Below are positions 34,309-48,482 of a stretch of DNA of 64,000 bases, in pieces. How positions within the stretch are numbered: position 1 is the stretch's first letter; each line of letters begins with the position of its first letter. The position numbers and the translations under genes were made by a program. The DNA comes from Episyrphus balteatus (lineage: Eukaryota; Arthropoda; Insecta; Diptera; Syrphidae). The stretch lies in the NCBI RefSeq assembly GCF_945859705.1, contig NC_079136.1:118795028-118859027 (forward strand), in the 5' to 3' direction. The notes under the pieces were generated by a model. It did not search any database. It saw only the letters and a program-made list of their open reading frames with translations, and had not been told where the DNA came from.

Positions 34309-37015
34309 TACAAATTTGATATTAATATTTTTTTGGATATTCATCACCAAAAAACAGATAATGTCAAAAAACAAATCGCATGTCGTAAATTTTTTACTTT
34401 TTTATCGATATCTCGAAAACGGTTCATGATACGCAAAAAATGAGTATGCATGAATTGTAGAACATGGTAAAAGCTACAAAAGAGCACCTTGTACAATTTT
34501 CGTATCTCGAGTTATTGTCAAAAAAGTTATTGCGGAAAAAGCTCATAGGAAATCTTGGTCGATAACTTCAAGTTAAGCTTTTTTTAGCATCCCCTACTAC
34601 ATATCCAAAATTTAGCTTTCTCGGTCATTTTGCATTTCTAAGCCGTTTTTTCCGACATAATGACTGGCCTACCTTAGACCATAGCGAGTGAAATACTAGT
34701 GTATTGCATTATTTCATCACCCACATAATTATAAAACCTATTTTAAAAAGGCAAGTTTCATATTTAACTTTTTCATAAAAATTCCATGACACATCATCTA
34801 TTCTGCATCTAGATCATTCTCTGATGAATCAATAAACATAGACATTTTAAATTCATAAACCATAAATGTCTAAATTTGGTCAGTAGATCAATTCCATTAA
34901 ATTTGTTTATTTTATTTGTCTCTCCATGAAGTCAGCCTCCTTAGAAATCTATATTTTATTTGATCATCAAATAAATAAATATAAAATTCATATTTCCTTT
35001 CAGCAACGACATTGCATCTGTCCGTATATTATTATGAAATCTAAACAAAACGCCTATTTTCGTTTGTAGTCAGCAAATTTGTGCGAAACTAATTGATGTT
35101 TTTTTTTGAAAGATATTTTTGCGTGGGTGATGTAAATAAAAATAATAGAACTAATATCAAAAGATAACAAATATGTCGCATGGATTTGCTCATAGAACAA
35201 AAAGTACGATTTTAACATTTTACATTTAACATTAAAATTCAAAAAAATAATACGAAAATCTAATTTATTGGTTGACTGAATCTACTTATAATAATTAAAT
35301 TTTTAAAGTCAAGCTTGATAAAAGTCTCGATTTCTTGTCAACATTTTTTTTTAAGAATCAAATAATTTCCCTAAAGTACACGCAAATGTAACTTGCAAAT
35401 TTCAATCATCATTCAAATGAAAATAAACGTCCGTGGGCTTTCGATTTCAATGCAAAATCGTTTTAATTAAAGTTCTGTGTGATATTAATATATTATTATT
35501 GGAGGACAGCCATCTATGAACTTTATATCCATCTACATTCATATCTACAGACACACTCGTATCTTTATACATACAAACAAGTGTAGAAATAAATTTTATT
35601 GACTCAACAAATTAACAAGCAAACAGCACAGATGGTGAATTAAATAAGATTTGAATCTTAATGAACTGTAAAATGTTTAAGATTCATGACGAATTCTTGA
35701 TGTGAGATGAGATGATTTGAGATGATAAAATGAAAAAAACGGGTGGTTGAACGTCAATATTATTTATGTAATATAATCTGTTTTTCGTGATTTGTAGGTT
35801 AAGAGTGTGCCCACACACATTGGCAAATGTAATAATGATTTAACATTAATTAAATTATAACTAAGACTTTATTGCTTGTTAACCTATTAGGTTATAAAAG
35901 CTAAACTCCTTTGGCTTTTTTTAATTTATTCAAGCTTAAATTAAAGGTACAAATATTTGAAAACTTGTTAATTACACTGTATGACAAAAACAAGGTTTTG
36001 GACCTTAAACCATTGAAAAAAAAATCTAGCTTTATATCAAGGGGCACGGTAGTACCCAGCCAAGTTCTCTAGCAACTTTGGCACTACACCCTTATTTACA
36101 GGAAACAGCTCAGGCCATTTTCGACCCCCCTTTAACTTCCACACCAAAGATGCCAGAAATTTCAAAATTTGTAAAATTTTGATTGTTTACTTGGCAATTT
36201 TTTAAATAACTTTAAAAATCGGTATTTAAAAGAAAAATTGTCAAGTAAACAATCAAAATTTTATTGATACGAATTTGAACCCAAACTTTAGAACTTGGTA
36301 CACTTTTATATCTCAATACTTTTTGTGCCAGCATAATTTCAACATAGGAGAACTTAGCTCTTTTTTTAACAGTAATGTTTTTGTTGTGATTTTATATAAC
36401 ACCAGAACCTTTTTAAAGTTCAAGCTCAAGTGCATTAAAAGTACCTAGGTGAGGAAAGTTTTTAGCACTTTGGGGTCCAAATCAATACAAGCTTTAGAGG
36501 AATCAAGCATCCAAAGCTGGCAGAAGAGCTAACCAGTGTTCTGAATTAGAATTTGTATCGGAGACCCTTGAGGTGGTCTTAAAGTTAAAATGTCCAATGC
36601 ATGAGATAGATGAATTTGGTCAAATCTGTTAAAAAGCAATTTAATTTTCCTACTTATTTCACGAAGATTTCGATATTAGGGTCTTAGAATTTAGATTTCA
36701 GGGTCATAGGTAGAGTTTGGTCGCATGGAGAAAAGGAAATAATCCTACATTATTCAGAAAAGAAAAACACAATCAATGAAGAAAATCAGAACTACTTTTA
36801 CAAGAGGACCAAAAGATTTATCGACGTATTTGAGGTCTAAGCTAAACCTTGTCGAGATGAAAATTGAAATTGTACCTTTAAACGGACAAAAGAATTTTAT
36901 CAAAAGTAAAGGTTTTTTTAAAATATTGTTCTCTTTGATTATCAATTGTAACGTGAATGAGTTGAAACGATTTTATTTTCTATGAGGTCCAAAAGAACTT
37001 TGAGCTCAGATTCGG
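34309..37015. other. AT-rich stretch, no gene seen
   Basis: 34390-34680 carries ATCGATATCTCGAAAACGG and similar phrases that suggest an old repeat. No gene was recognised, apart from the small inverted repeat listed separately near 36.2 kb. Confidence 0.5.
36173..36262. repeat. Short inverted repeat, 30-bp arms
   Basis: AAAATTTTGATTGTTTACTT with GGCAATTTTT at 36173-36202 is mirrored by AAAAATTG(T)C and AAGTAAACAATCAAAATTTT at 36233-36262. The loop is 30 bp. It could be a MITE core or a stem in a transcript. Confidence 0.85.
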
Positions 37016-37557
37016 TTAAGGGGGGAAATCCCTCTGAACAACGGGTTTTCCAAGAATTTTTTTTGGAAAACTGAAAGCATTAATTAAAATTTGGAAAAGT
37101 ACATGATGTTATTGACATCATGAATTGTTAGAACAATAAAAGAAGTAATAAAAAAAACAAAATGGCGGCTTTACAGCTGTTTAAAGTTGATGCCTTGCGT
37201 TTGCGCCGTGCAATGCCCAGGTCCAGTAAATTATTTATAATCAAAAGAGAAATTTTTTTCCATTAAAATATATTTATACGCATTGCATGAACCTAAATTT
37301 AGCAAAATAAATTACCTTTTTGAGTTACGTTGCACGGCGCGGAAAAAAACGTGTTTCGAGAAAAAATCGTTTAAAGTTTTCTTTTTTGTACTGTGGTAGG
37401 CTCGGAACGCATGGGTTTCAGGACTATCTAGTGACTTTTGAGGTTTCATTTAAGGCTTAGACCACTAAAATAGTTTCTTCGGTTGATAAATCATTTTTTT
37501 AGGCAAAAAATTAATAATGCAAAATTAAAAAAATTCCAGAGGGTTTTCCCCCCTTTA
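37016..37557. mobile_element. piggyBac-like MITE, copy 2, internally deleted
   Basis: The left TTAA (37016-37019) is followed by GGGGGGAAATCCCTCTG. The right end is CCAGAGGGTTTTCCCCCC, and its TTAA has decayed to TTTA. The interior matches copy 1 (23343-24060), including GTACTGTGGTAGGCTCG.AA and ATTTAAGGC. Copy 2 lacks about 180 bp that copy 1 has at 23640-23815. Confidence 0.87.
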
Positions 37558-40500
37558 TATGTATGTGAATTTTAGAAGTTTTATAAAAACCATGAATGTT
37601 GGGTTTCTAGTATAGTAAAGGGTAAATGTAATGTAAAGCTATTTTGAAGCTTTATCTTTGAAAGTAATCTGAAACTAATCTACATTCATAAGTTCGTCTA
37701 TTTTCTTCTCAAAAGAAATATTTATCGAGTTCAAAACAACATTTATTTTAAAAGAAGCTTTATAGAAGTTTTACAGAAACTATTACTTGCAGAATGACAT
37801 TATTGTTTATTACAATTATTCTTAGATCGGCATTTAAAAGAAAAAGCTTCTCTAATATTTTTTGACAGAGTCAATATACCACTTGTACGATGTTTAACTG
37901 AGATTTATTTAAATCTTTTCAAGCTTCCTAAAAAGCTGTTTTGTTGGCAAATACTTCTTTTTTTTTGAAAACTTTTCAAACAAATCATTTATCGAGGTAA
38001 CACGTTTCTTAAAGAGTCTTTATAAAATCCTAATAGAAGTTATAACTTGTGTAAAGCTATACACACATTATATTAAATTTTTCCTATTCAAGTCTTGTAG
38101 CCAGTTGCGTTGCCACCAAACGCGAAATCTATCGCAGTTGTACAGAATGAAAGATGATTATTTGTTTTTTTTTATAATATTTTAGTAGGACTTGAGATAA
38201 AGCTAATTAAAGTTACTCCTTTTTAATTACGTATTTAAAATCTCTTTACTCTGGCTTCTAATTCTTTTGAAATTGAACTTTAAAATGTTGCGTGCTTCTA
38301 CTTGAAATGTGTTTGATCCGATTTTTCAACATAGTTAAAAGAACACTGCGCGGATTGACAAATCGATTGAAATTCAACCCTTCTAGTTATTGTGTTTTTT
38401 GTTGATATATATGTAGATACCTTTTCATTATTCCTATCACAAGCAAAATATTACAAACCTCGTATCCGTATTCAAACAACCAATTTCTCATCCTTTTCCT
38501 TTTTCCTGTTTCATAGAATATTCATTGACAGTAAAGAAATTACAAAAACAAAAAACTAACCATTTATCAAGAACTGCACTTTGATTGAAATTGTCTAGCC
38601 GTCTACTAAAATTCACTTCCTCTCTTTCACAAAAAAAAAAAAAAAAGTAATAAAAATAAAAAAGAAGCTAACAACGGAAAAAAAGGGAAAATTATAAAAT
38701 AGGTAGAACTCCATTCAAATCAACATTACAATCCATCTGCACTGAAAACATGACAATCAGTCGAGTTTTTTTTTTCCTTTTGTTTCGTTTTTGAGTGAGT
38801 GCAACATGCAGTAGAAATGCAGGGTTGTTATACGAAGAAAAAAGCTTTTCTTTTGACAGATAGATTTACAGATTTGACAGCTATTATTAAAAATGCATAT
38901 GTTGTCTCTTTTTTTACTGTTTTTTTGACAAAATGATCAAAATAAATGTTAAAAATGATAAAAATACTTAAATCTTAAATTTTTTTAAACGAAAATTTAA
39001 AATTTTCTTCTCTATTTCTTCTCTCAACAATTTTTTTATTTTTTTAAAACCATAAACATAACCAAAAAAAAATGTTTTTAAATATATAACAACCCTGTTA
39101 AAGTCAAGCTGCATTCTAGAAAAATTACAGAGGTGTCGTATTGCATTTTAAAATCTTAAATCCACTAGAAAAAAAATATACACAACAAAAAGAGCATAAA
39201 ACAACAAAGACACAATCACAACAACAAATAAAAAAAAAGGAAATGAAAACGGTGCACGCGCAGCGTAGGTGTCCTTACTTTGTTTGTCCCCCAAAGGCAG
39301 ACATTTCGTCGTCGACTTTAATTTTTTTTTTTTTTTCTTTGCTATGAAAAAAAATTCATCAAAAATGAATGTAGCAAAAAAATGAATGGTAAAACCTTTA
39401 AAACATCGTACCGTTGAGATATTTTCATGAATGGAACCGTAAACGGGTTGGTTGGTTTAATTACATACTAACGTTAGATACAGCTGCAGATATACGGTGC
39501 CGTATCAAGTCATCCATGGTAACCACGCGATATCTCGCGTAAGTCAGAGTGAATTTATATTTCGCAGATACTTCTTTTTCTTCGCCCACACTTTGTCGTT
39601 GCAAGATGGAACGGAACGTCGACTTTGTCGTCGGGTTTTCGTCTTGTAGTCGTAGACAATTTTTTTTTTGTCAAAGGAGGACAAGATGAATGCACTGTCC
39701 TCAATATACATAGATGGCAGAAGACTTTTCAAAAAAAAAGAAGTGTAGGATAAACTAAAGATACAAAGTATAGATAGTTTATTATGTGTGTGTGTTTGAG
39801 AGGTTTTTTTTTTGCCAATGACTTTTCGAGAGAAAATCGAAACTTAGAAGACTGTCCTGGTCGATAGATAGATAGATATAGATACCTTGGTTTGTGCCTA
39901 CATGCCACAAAGTGTTTGATACCTATTTTTTATTATTTTTTTGTTCATTTTTTTTTTTTTCTATTAAATGTTGAACGATACATTAGGAGTAGATGTGCGC
40001 AGGCTGTAGATAAAAACATTACCATAGAAATAATATAGTCTGATAGGTATCGTTGCAATATTCGAAAACGTTTGATTTTAATATCTTATTAATGGCTGAC
40101 TTGTTCGCAGGAAATAGAAGTCGACAAGCTCATTCAAATCACATAAAGTTTCAATAAAAGCTATATGACAAGACAAGAAGTCAATTAAAAATTTAAGCAG
40201 CCGTGGCTCAAAATAAGATCAAATTGCTGTATTTTCTGTATTTCGTAATAAATTAATACGTAGGTATAAAATTAATGCAAATTTAGGTTAAAATTTTATG
40301 TGTCGGGGGTACCTACGTGAAAGAATTCAACGTTAATCACTAAAAACTATGTAAAATTAAAATTAAAATAGAAAAAATATGTAAAAAAATTAAAATAAAA
40401 AAGTTATAAATTAAAAAAATATAATAAAAAAAAATTGATTAAAAAAATATTAAAAAGTACTTATAAAAAAAATATAAACAAAAAATATTTTAAAAAATGT

Positions 40501-40904
40501 TATTAAAAAAAATATAATAACAAAAAAATATAATAATAAAATATATAATAAATAAAATATATAATAAAAAAAATATAAAAATATATAAAAATATATAAAA
40601 AAAATATAAAAAATATAAAAAATATAAAAAAAATTAAAAAAAAAAAACGTTGTGTGTGTCATTACCCTTATAAACATTTTAAGAAAAATTTTGTAGAATA
40701 GATTTTACCAAGGTTTATACCTGGATTAATTTTTCCTTATCAAATAATACCAAACATTTCACTAAGCTAATCCGTTAAGGTGGGAGCCATAGGCTGACTG
40801 ATAGAGTGACATCATTGTCCTAATAGATTCTTATTTAATTTCATGGATTTTTTAACGATGCAAAGTGGCTTATGATAAGAGATATAGCTTTTCAAATTAT
40901 AGAT
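37558..40904. other. AT-rich stretch, no gene seen
   Basis: No gene supported. 39230-39720 is GC-richer, with short frames on both strands. 40370-40640 is nearly pure A/T with a Phe/Tyr low-complexity frame. GATA runs lie near 39864. Confidence 0.5.
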
Positions 40905-40907
40905 TTA

Positions 40908-40997
40908 GGGCCGGTTTGTTGACACTCGATTATGTTTTAATCAAGGATTTTTATATGGATATGATTAAAAGATAATCGACTGTGAACAAACTGGCCC
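40908..40997. mobile_element. 90-bp palindromic MITE, TTA duplication
   Basis: The left arm is GGGCCGGTTTGTTGACACTC then GATTATGTTTTAATC. The right arm inverts to GGGCCAGTTTGTTCACAGTC then GATTATCTTTTAATC. TTA flanks both sides. The size, palindrome and 3-bp TTA target fit a PIF/Harbinger-type MITE. Confidence 0.88.
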
Positions 40998-41000
40998 TTA

Positions 41001-43129
41001 AAGTTTTATTTTCTTAAAAAAAAAAAAAAAAAAATAAGTTGTATGACATAGGTACCTATATAGAGCTAAAAGGCTGAGAACAAAAGGTAATTTTTTTTAT
41101 TCTTTCAAATATGTAATACTTAAGTTTTTTGAAATAGAAATATTAAAATGTCAAAAAGTGTATTGAAAATTAAAAAAAAAAAATAAAACTAATACTCAAA
41201 CTTAAAAAAAAAAATTGCTAAACTAAAACTTAAAAAAAGAATAGTTAACAATATAAGAAAAAAGTTAAAAATAAAAAATAATAAATAAAATTTAATTAAT
41301 AAGAAAATATTTTAAATTGAAGAGAATAATTTTATATTCTAATTTAAAAAAGTAAAAAAAAAATTTTAATTAAAAAAATTAGATAATATTAAAAAATGAC
41401 GTAAAAGTAATACAAAAAATATAAAAGAATATAAAAAAAAACTATTTAAAAAAAATGAGGAAAATGTAATTAAAACCGAAAATTTAAGATTTAAAAATAT
41501 AAAAAAAAAAATTAATAAAATAAAGGCCAATTTGAAAATTTGTATGAAAATTGTCTTAGTTTTTCTATTTAAAAAACTGTATCTCAGCGCAATGTACTCC
41601 AAGTAAAAGTTTTGACCTAAGTTGTTTCATATCTGCAGAATTTTAATTAATTTTCTAATGAAAATTTTTGATCTCAAAAGATTTTTGATGTTCCATTCAG
41701 AGTTTTCGGCCTGTTTCAAATTTGGTAATGTCTACATTTTTTGGACAGGGGGACTTGCGAAAAAAAGTTTCGACTATTGCAAAATTATGATTGCTTCTGT
41801 TGTGTCTTATATCACAACAACTCTTATGATTTCTGAAAAAGCTTACTTCAGAAACACTATTTAACAGTAGGTAATAGTATTTGGAAGGTGTCGATATGGT
41901 ATTAAATAATTTCTACAATATGTAACACTGCATTCCGAACTACTTGCGTGTGAGGGACATGAAGCCATTGCTCGAGATACAATTGAAGAGGTTTATAATT
42001 TTTTTTTCTTCAAAGCTTTTTTTGCTTAAGCATGCAATTTTTTTTTTGCTATTGCAATATTTACATATATATATTTGCACTGAATAAAGAAAAAAAAAAT
42101 CTTTTAACTATAGACATTCTATATAATAGATACACTTGCGATGTAGTGGCAATTGTTTACGGACAATTGCTTATGCAGTTCATACCTCTTTCTATACAAT
42201 ATGTGAACGCACAAAAGAAGGCAGGCTAGTCGTTAAAAAAAATAATAGATAGGCAAAAATACATATATACAACATCTTCATCTGCATAGAATAATGGAAT
42301 TTTATTGCATAAGAATTGAATTAAAGACTTGTTCAAGTATAAAATTGATTTAAATTGTGGTTTGAGATGATTTGTGTTAATATTTCTGTGTCTTTTTTTT
42401 TTAAATATTTATGAAAACAAGAACTTAATTGGTTTTGTGGTTTTAATACAAAAAAAAAAAAAACAGCAAAAATTAAACACACATCTTCGGGGTTATTCGC
42501 GGTTACAAAAATAGGGCAATTTACACGAACACATAAAATATGAAAAAATATACTGCTAAACATAAATTTTCATTTAAACGATGTTAAGTAAAAAATGGGT
42601 CATTTAATTAAACATACGAGTATTTTTTATGTTTTAACTAGAAATACACATCGCATTCATGTGGAACTAATTTTGGATAAATATTTATCTGTAGGAAGAA
42701 TATTTTCATTACAGAATCCTAAATTATTTGGCAGTTTTCACGGAAAACTATGTAGATGTTCCTCCACAACAAAAGTTTAAAAAATTTCTCTCATGCATGT
42801 GTGTCCCATTCTCTTTTTCATTTATTTATAAAACACTTAAATATAACAAAAGTTTATAGCTTTACACCAGTCTTTTTGTTTACTGCAACCACCTTAATGA
42901 ACACAAAACATTTCATCATACACGGAATTTTTTTGAAAATAGATCTTAAAATAAAATTAAAAAAATGCGGGCTCGTGCGGCTAGGAGTGTCGTAAATTTG
43001 GTCACCTCAGCTAAACCGCTACACTAAATAAAAAAAAAAAAAAAAAACACTACTAACTCAGTCGTCAAAGCAAACATTTTGAGCCCACGATTGAGAGGGA
43101 TGAAACAGGAGTTTAGGAGTGGAAGATCT
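41001..43129. other. AT-rich stretch, no gene seen
   Basis: Low-complexity A-rich at 41100-41530. Frames of 60-80 codons at 41622-42995 show no motif. Nothing further supported. Confidence 0.5.
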
Positions 43130-43470
43130 TAATAGGTGCGTGTATTATTTCGGGGGGAGTACGATAATTTAGGCGACAAGAATTAACAACGGTTTTTTGT
43201 AGAGGGAGAGTTCAATACAATAATTTTTTACTATTGGATGGAGTCTATCTCCTCCCGTTTATGTGGGAGGTTCAATTTTCTTTAAATGACGAAATATAAA
43301 AAAAAAATATTTAAAAAACAACGGCAACACTTACAGTTATGATGGATACCTTTTTCGAAAGCCAGAATTATATATACTTAATACTATTTTTTAAATCAAG
43401 TCATTTCAATTAATAGTTTTTGAAAAAATCGGTTTCAAAGTCAATTTGAGGAAAAAAGTTTAAAAAAAAA
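43130..43470. repeat. Diverged fragment of the 27-29 kb foldback arm
   Basis: It shares in order GGTTTTTTGTAGAGG, TTCAATACAA, GAGTCTATCTCC(T)CCCGTTTA, GTGGGAGG, AACAACGGCAACACTTACAG and TAGTTTTTGAAA. The same order occurs at 27668-27900. No palindrome partner is present, so it is a decayed solo arm. Confidence 0.8.
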
Positions 43471-43576
43471 CACATTTGCGAAATAATTGCAATACCGCGA
43501 CAATTTAATATGAGAGATATCATTTATGATGGAGAAAAAAAAAATAAAAAAAAACAGGTTCTGGAAATCACCTAAA

Positions 43577-43630
43577 TACAGAGATCAGAAATAAATCTCA
43601 ACCTTTTGAAAGGTTCCTTAAAAACTGCGG
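43577..43630. repeat. Solo terminus of the hAT element at 51.9 kb
   Basis: CAGAGATCAGAAATAAATCT and CAACCTTTTGAAAGGTTCCT match the left end of the hAT element at 51946 almost exactly. The remainder of the element is missing. Confidence 0.8.
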
Positions 43631-44918
43631 AATCTATGCTACTTTTTCGTAAATAGAAAATGTGGCTTTTCATGATGTGAATTGCAAGGTGCACAATAGG
43701 GTGTTTGTTATTTTAAAATAACTAGAATTTCTATGCTCCTAGGATCTTATATGGTTGAAAATAAACTAAAAAAAATTATCCCCAAGTTTCAAGTCTCTAA
43801 CTTAATTCTAACCCGTGCCGCCAAGCGGTTGAAGTTTCTTATGGGAATAACATGAACGTGAATAAAAATGTATGTTTTTTTAATTTTTTGGCATTAAACG
43901 TGTAAAGAGCGATTTTTGAAAAAAAATGATTTTTTTAACAAGCTAAATCTCTAAAATTATAACAATTAAAAATCTGAAAAATGTTAACATGATAGCTACA
44001 CTTATTAAATTTGAGCCTGTAAAGTTTTAAATTTTTTGAACAAATGGTTTGGCTGGAATTTAAAATTGATCGAACAAGGTCCAAGAAACCCCATGTTATT
44101 CCTATAAAAAACTTCTTATTTTGCAAAAAAAAAAAAAATGGGTAAAGTTGAAAAAATTAAAAAAAAAAAAAACAACTTTTTCAAGATTTATGGGATAAAA
44201 ACCTACACTTAATTTGTTTAAACAATAGACTTATACACATCATTGAAAAGGTCTGGAAATCCTCTTTCCAAAAACATGTAACATATTGAGAATTGTTAAA
44301 AAAAATGACTGAGATATTGGTAGATTACATCGTAAAGTCTGTAAAAATGGTTTTTTGTAAATTAAAAAAAAAGTGGAGGGTTCCAAAAATATAACAAAAA
44401 TATTTGTATGCATTATTCGACCATACGAACAGCCTACACTATGTAATTTCTCGGGTGTATTTTTTTTTTTTTTTATTTTGTAGCACAGTGTAATTAACCT
44501 TTTTTTTTTGTTTGCCGTTAAGGAGTTACATACATAATTCAGGAACAATATGAGATTAATAACTGTGGACTCAAGTTTCAATTGTTTACAAATTGCATAG
44601 GTATTGAGCACCTGTATCTGTTCTCAATAAAAAAAAAAAAAAAAACAAAAGTTCTTTCCCACAAATCTGTGTTTTTTTTTTTTATTCGACAAACAAAATT
44701 TGTTTTTATTAAATAAACAGTGGTATCCACATGTTTCCAATTAAATTTCATTAAGAGAATTTGTTTATATTTTTTTATACGATTGTTACTTTTCTTTTTG
44801 AGATAAGATAACGATATCACCGAAACTATAGCTAAATAAATTGTCTCATTACCTAGTGTTGAATCATTCCATGTAGGCGCAATAAGGTGTTTGTTTTTGT
44901 TAAAGATAAAGACCCAAA
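43631..44918. other. AT-rich stretch, no gene seen
   Basis: AATAGGGTGTTTGTTATTTT near 43695 looks like the end of an old repeat. Minus-strand frames of 118 and 123 codons at 44240-44934 contain no recognisable domain. Confidence 0.45.
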
Positions 44919-44921
44919 TTA

Positions 44922-45551
44922 CACTGGTCGGCAAAAAACTAAAAAAAAGTCGGGAGCAAGAACTTTATAAGGTGATTTTGATTGACTTTAGTGTGCTGAA
45001 TTCAAAACTGTTTACAGATTTTTTCTATCACGTCTAGTTTTTGAGCTATACTCATCACTATTTTCGCTATAAACCTTCAAAAACTAATTTTTAATTGAGT
45101 TTTTTTTTTATGTTTAGTCAAAAATATATATTTTCCGTAATATGTTGCTCTTTATAAGTCCAAATCAGAAGACGCAAGATGGAATTTGATTCAAAAAACC
45201 ATTCATTACTTTGAAAAAAATAATCAAGATTTTGAGATATCTATCATAAATTTCTTTTTTCAATATCTTTGAGAAAAAAAAAAATAATTTTGAAAAAATA
45301 TAAATACCTTTAGGACGTGTTGATATGGCGTTTTGAGATTGCATAAGTAGTTTTACAAAAAAAAAAATTAACGGTGATGTAATTCGATGTCAAATGTATC
45401 CAAAAACACGCGTTTTTGACCTATTAATATTCAATTATTTCAAAAACGTGACGTGCCAGTGAAATTTTGACTTCAGATTCGGACTCAGCACACAAAATTC
45501 CTCTCGAAAAGTAGGGTTTGGTTCTTGATCTATATCCGTTGCCGACCAGTG
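44922..45551. mobile_element. 630-bp MITE, CACTGGTCGGCAA ends, TTA duplication
   Basis: Perfect 13-bp inverted ends CACTGGTCGGCAA and TTGCCGACCAGTG are flanked by TTA on both sides (44919-44921, 45552-45554). The 3-bp TTA target fits PIF/Harbinger. The interior is AT-rich and non-coding. Confidence 0.9.
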
Positions 45552-45554
45552 TTA

Positions 45555-46935
45555 TTATTATTAACCTTGCCAGAAAAAATTGAATATATTTTTTAATTTA
45601 TAGATAGCTTTAATGGTGATGAAGGTACATGTTAAGGTTTTTTTTTTTTTGTGAAATTATTTGAAGCAGTTCATAGAACTCTGAGCCAAGGGATATGTTT
45701 TTAAAAGCTGCTTCTCTGTGGCTGCTTTCCTGCCTTCAAAATTTGCATGCAAGAAGCAAAAGTTTTATTAGTTATCAATAAAGTTTGAGAGTATTGCTAC
45801 TCACAGGGCTAATCCTTTTTTTTTGCAAAACATTGCATTAAGACAAGATAAGATTTTTAATGTAGCTCAAATTGATCGGCATTTACAGAGATCGGCAATT
45901 TACAGAGATGTGTTATCTGTCTACCTTACTACTGAAAATTTACAATATATATTCAAATTAATATCACAGATTTAATATTATTTCGAAGGAAAAGCTACTA
46001 GAAAAACCTTTATTTAACAAAACATTGCATTTAAGTAAATATCTAATTAAAATACCTTTTTCTGAGCACAAAGTCTCAACCAATTTAATTAATTTTTTTT
46101 ATTGAACTTCAAATAAATAACCCATAAAAAATAATTAAACTTTCATTAATCATTTTGAGTCTGAGACATTCACCATCATTAAGTCTCGACTTTGGAGAAA
46201 TTTTAAAAATTAGTCTTGGACAAGTTGAAGTACATGATGCTCATTTTTACAACTTTTGACAGATGTAATCGTTTAAGTCTTGTTTTTTTTTTTTTTGTTT
46301 TCTTTTCAAAAACACGCCGACAACGTCTTCTCGTCGTAGGTATATTAAATTATTGCAGCCAATCTGTTTCTTTTCGTTAACATTCACATCTTACATCTGG
46401 ATGCCGGCATGAGTTTACAGTTACTTGTATCAATTTTTCATCATCAAAGATGCAGCTTGAACCTGCTGCAAAAGTATTTTAATTCAGTTGCCATTCATTA
46501 AAAAAAAAAAAAAAAAAACAAATCAGGTGGTCTGATGTGTTTCATTCATTTTTCTTTTTCTCTCTTTCACTATTTCCTTTCCTTTTTCTTCAATTCCAAT
46601 ATCTAAACCCAAGTTAGATTTATGTCTGGCCTATTGATTAAATTTCCTCGACTCTAATTTTACAATTTATTGGATTTGTGATTGAGAAACTGTTACTTTC
46701 GCGCACACTCAAATCTAATCCAAAATATACACAACACAAACAATTTTTGAAAGTGAGTTTAAAAATGTATTATCTGGTTTAAGTGGTTCAAAAAAAAAAA
46801 AAAAAGATATCCCCCCAATGAAATGTTTTTTTTTTTCTTCTTTTTCTTTTATTGCTTTCTCAGACGGTTTTCATTTTTATCTGAATTTAAAATGCATTTA
46901 AGTGGCATTCAAGGTGTAAACATTCGATAAAGATG
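45555..46935. other. AT-rich stretch, no gene seen
   Basis: No gene or clear repeat recognised. Contains several A and T homopolymers. Confidence 0.5.
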
Positions 46936-47546
46936 CATTTGTAAGGCTCCGTGAAGCCAGAACTGCGACCTCAAAATTTTTGAACCAAATTTGTCTAATT
47001 CGTTTGTCCACCGTTTGTCCATGTTTGTCCACCCAAAATTTTCGTTTGTCCACCCTTCAAAAAAATTTTAGAGCAAATTCTTTTTTTTTATAGGAAGTCT
47101 GAAAAATGAAAAATCGTCTAAAACGGTCAAATTTTGAGATAGGTGTATAAAACCAACTGCAATCGTTTTTCCACCTCGAGTTCTATATACATACCAAATA
47201 TTATCGTTTTTCCACCCCCCGTTTAGGAGCAATTTAAAAAACAAATTTTGCACTGAAAAATTAAAACTCCCCTAAAATCCCCAAAAATCAATTTTCATCA
47301 AAAATTCAAACTGCTGTCGTTTGTCCACCTCGAGTTCTTTACGTATACCAAAAATCATCGTTTGTCCACCCTCTGTTTAGGAGATATTCCAAAAAGCATT
47401 TTTTTATAGCAACTTAAAAAAAGTACGCATACACCACAGTGTACCTCTACTGAAAATTAAAAAGTCCTCAAAAATTATTATTTTTCAAAAATTCAAACGG
47501 CAATCGTTTGTCCACCTCGAGAAATGTATACAAACAAAAAATCATC

Positions 47547-48482
47547 GTTTGTCCACCCTACGTTTAGGAGATATTCAAAAAACAAAATTTGTACTGAAAA
47601 ATTCAAAGTCCCAAAAAATCTCCAAAATTTGACTTTTTTCAAAATTTAAAATTTCTGTCGTTTGTCCACCTCGAGTTCTACACGTATGCCAAAAATCGTC
47701 GTTTGTCCACCCTACGTTTAAAAGATATTCAAAAAACAAATTTTGTACTGAAAATTTCAAAGTCCCATAAAATCTCCAAAATTTGACTTTTTTCAAAATT
47801 TCAAATTTCTGTCGTTTGTCCACCTCGAGTTCTATACGTGTACCAAAAATCGTCGTTTGTCCACCCTACGTTTAAAAGATATTCAAAAAACAAATTTTGT
47901 ACTGAAAATTTCAAAGTCCCATAAAATCTCCAAAAATTGACTATTTTCAAAATTTCAAATTTCTGTCGTTTGTCCACCTTAAGTTCTACACGTATGCCAA
48001 AAATCGTCGTTTGTCCACCCTACGTTTAGAAGATATTCAAAAAACAAATTTTGTACTGAAAATTTCAAAGTCCCATAAAATCTCCAAAATTTGACTTTTT
48101 TCAAAATTTCAAATTTCTGTCGTTTGTCCACCTCGAGTTCTATACGTATACCAAAAATCGTCGTTTGTCCACCCTACGTTTAGAAGATATTCAAAAAACA
48201 AATTTTGTACTGAAAATTTCAAAGTCCCATAAAATCTCCAAAATTTGACTTTTTTCAAAATTTAAAATTTCTGTCGTTTGTCCAACTCGAGTTCTACACG
48301 TATGCCAAAAATCGTCGTTTGTCCACCCTACGTTTAGAAGATATTCAAAAAACAAATTTTGTACTGAAAATTTCTAAGTCCCATAAAATCTCCAAAAATT
48401 GACTATTTTCAAAATTTCAAATTTCTGTCGTTTGTCCACCTCGAGTTCTATACGTATACCAAAAATTGTCGTTTGTCCACCT
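47547..48482. repeat. Left-arm array of 154-bp units
   Basis: The anchor GTTTGTCCACC(C/T)TAC or a close form starts at 47547, 47701, 47855, 48009, 48163, 48317 and 48471, exactly 154 bp apart. Each unit holds a second TCGTTTGTCCACCTCGAGTT block, an AGATATTC motif, and TTTTGTACTGAAAATTTC. Less regular outer units lie at 47000-47546. Confidence 0.95.

Noticed and set aside
40370..40677. 75-codon Phe/Tyr/Ile frame
   Set aside because: It arises from a nearly pure A/T run.
44240..44934. Two minus-strand frames of 118 and 123 codons
   Set aside because: Lys/Phe-rich, interrupted by homopolymers, with no domain.
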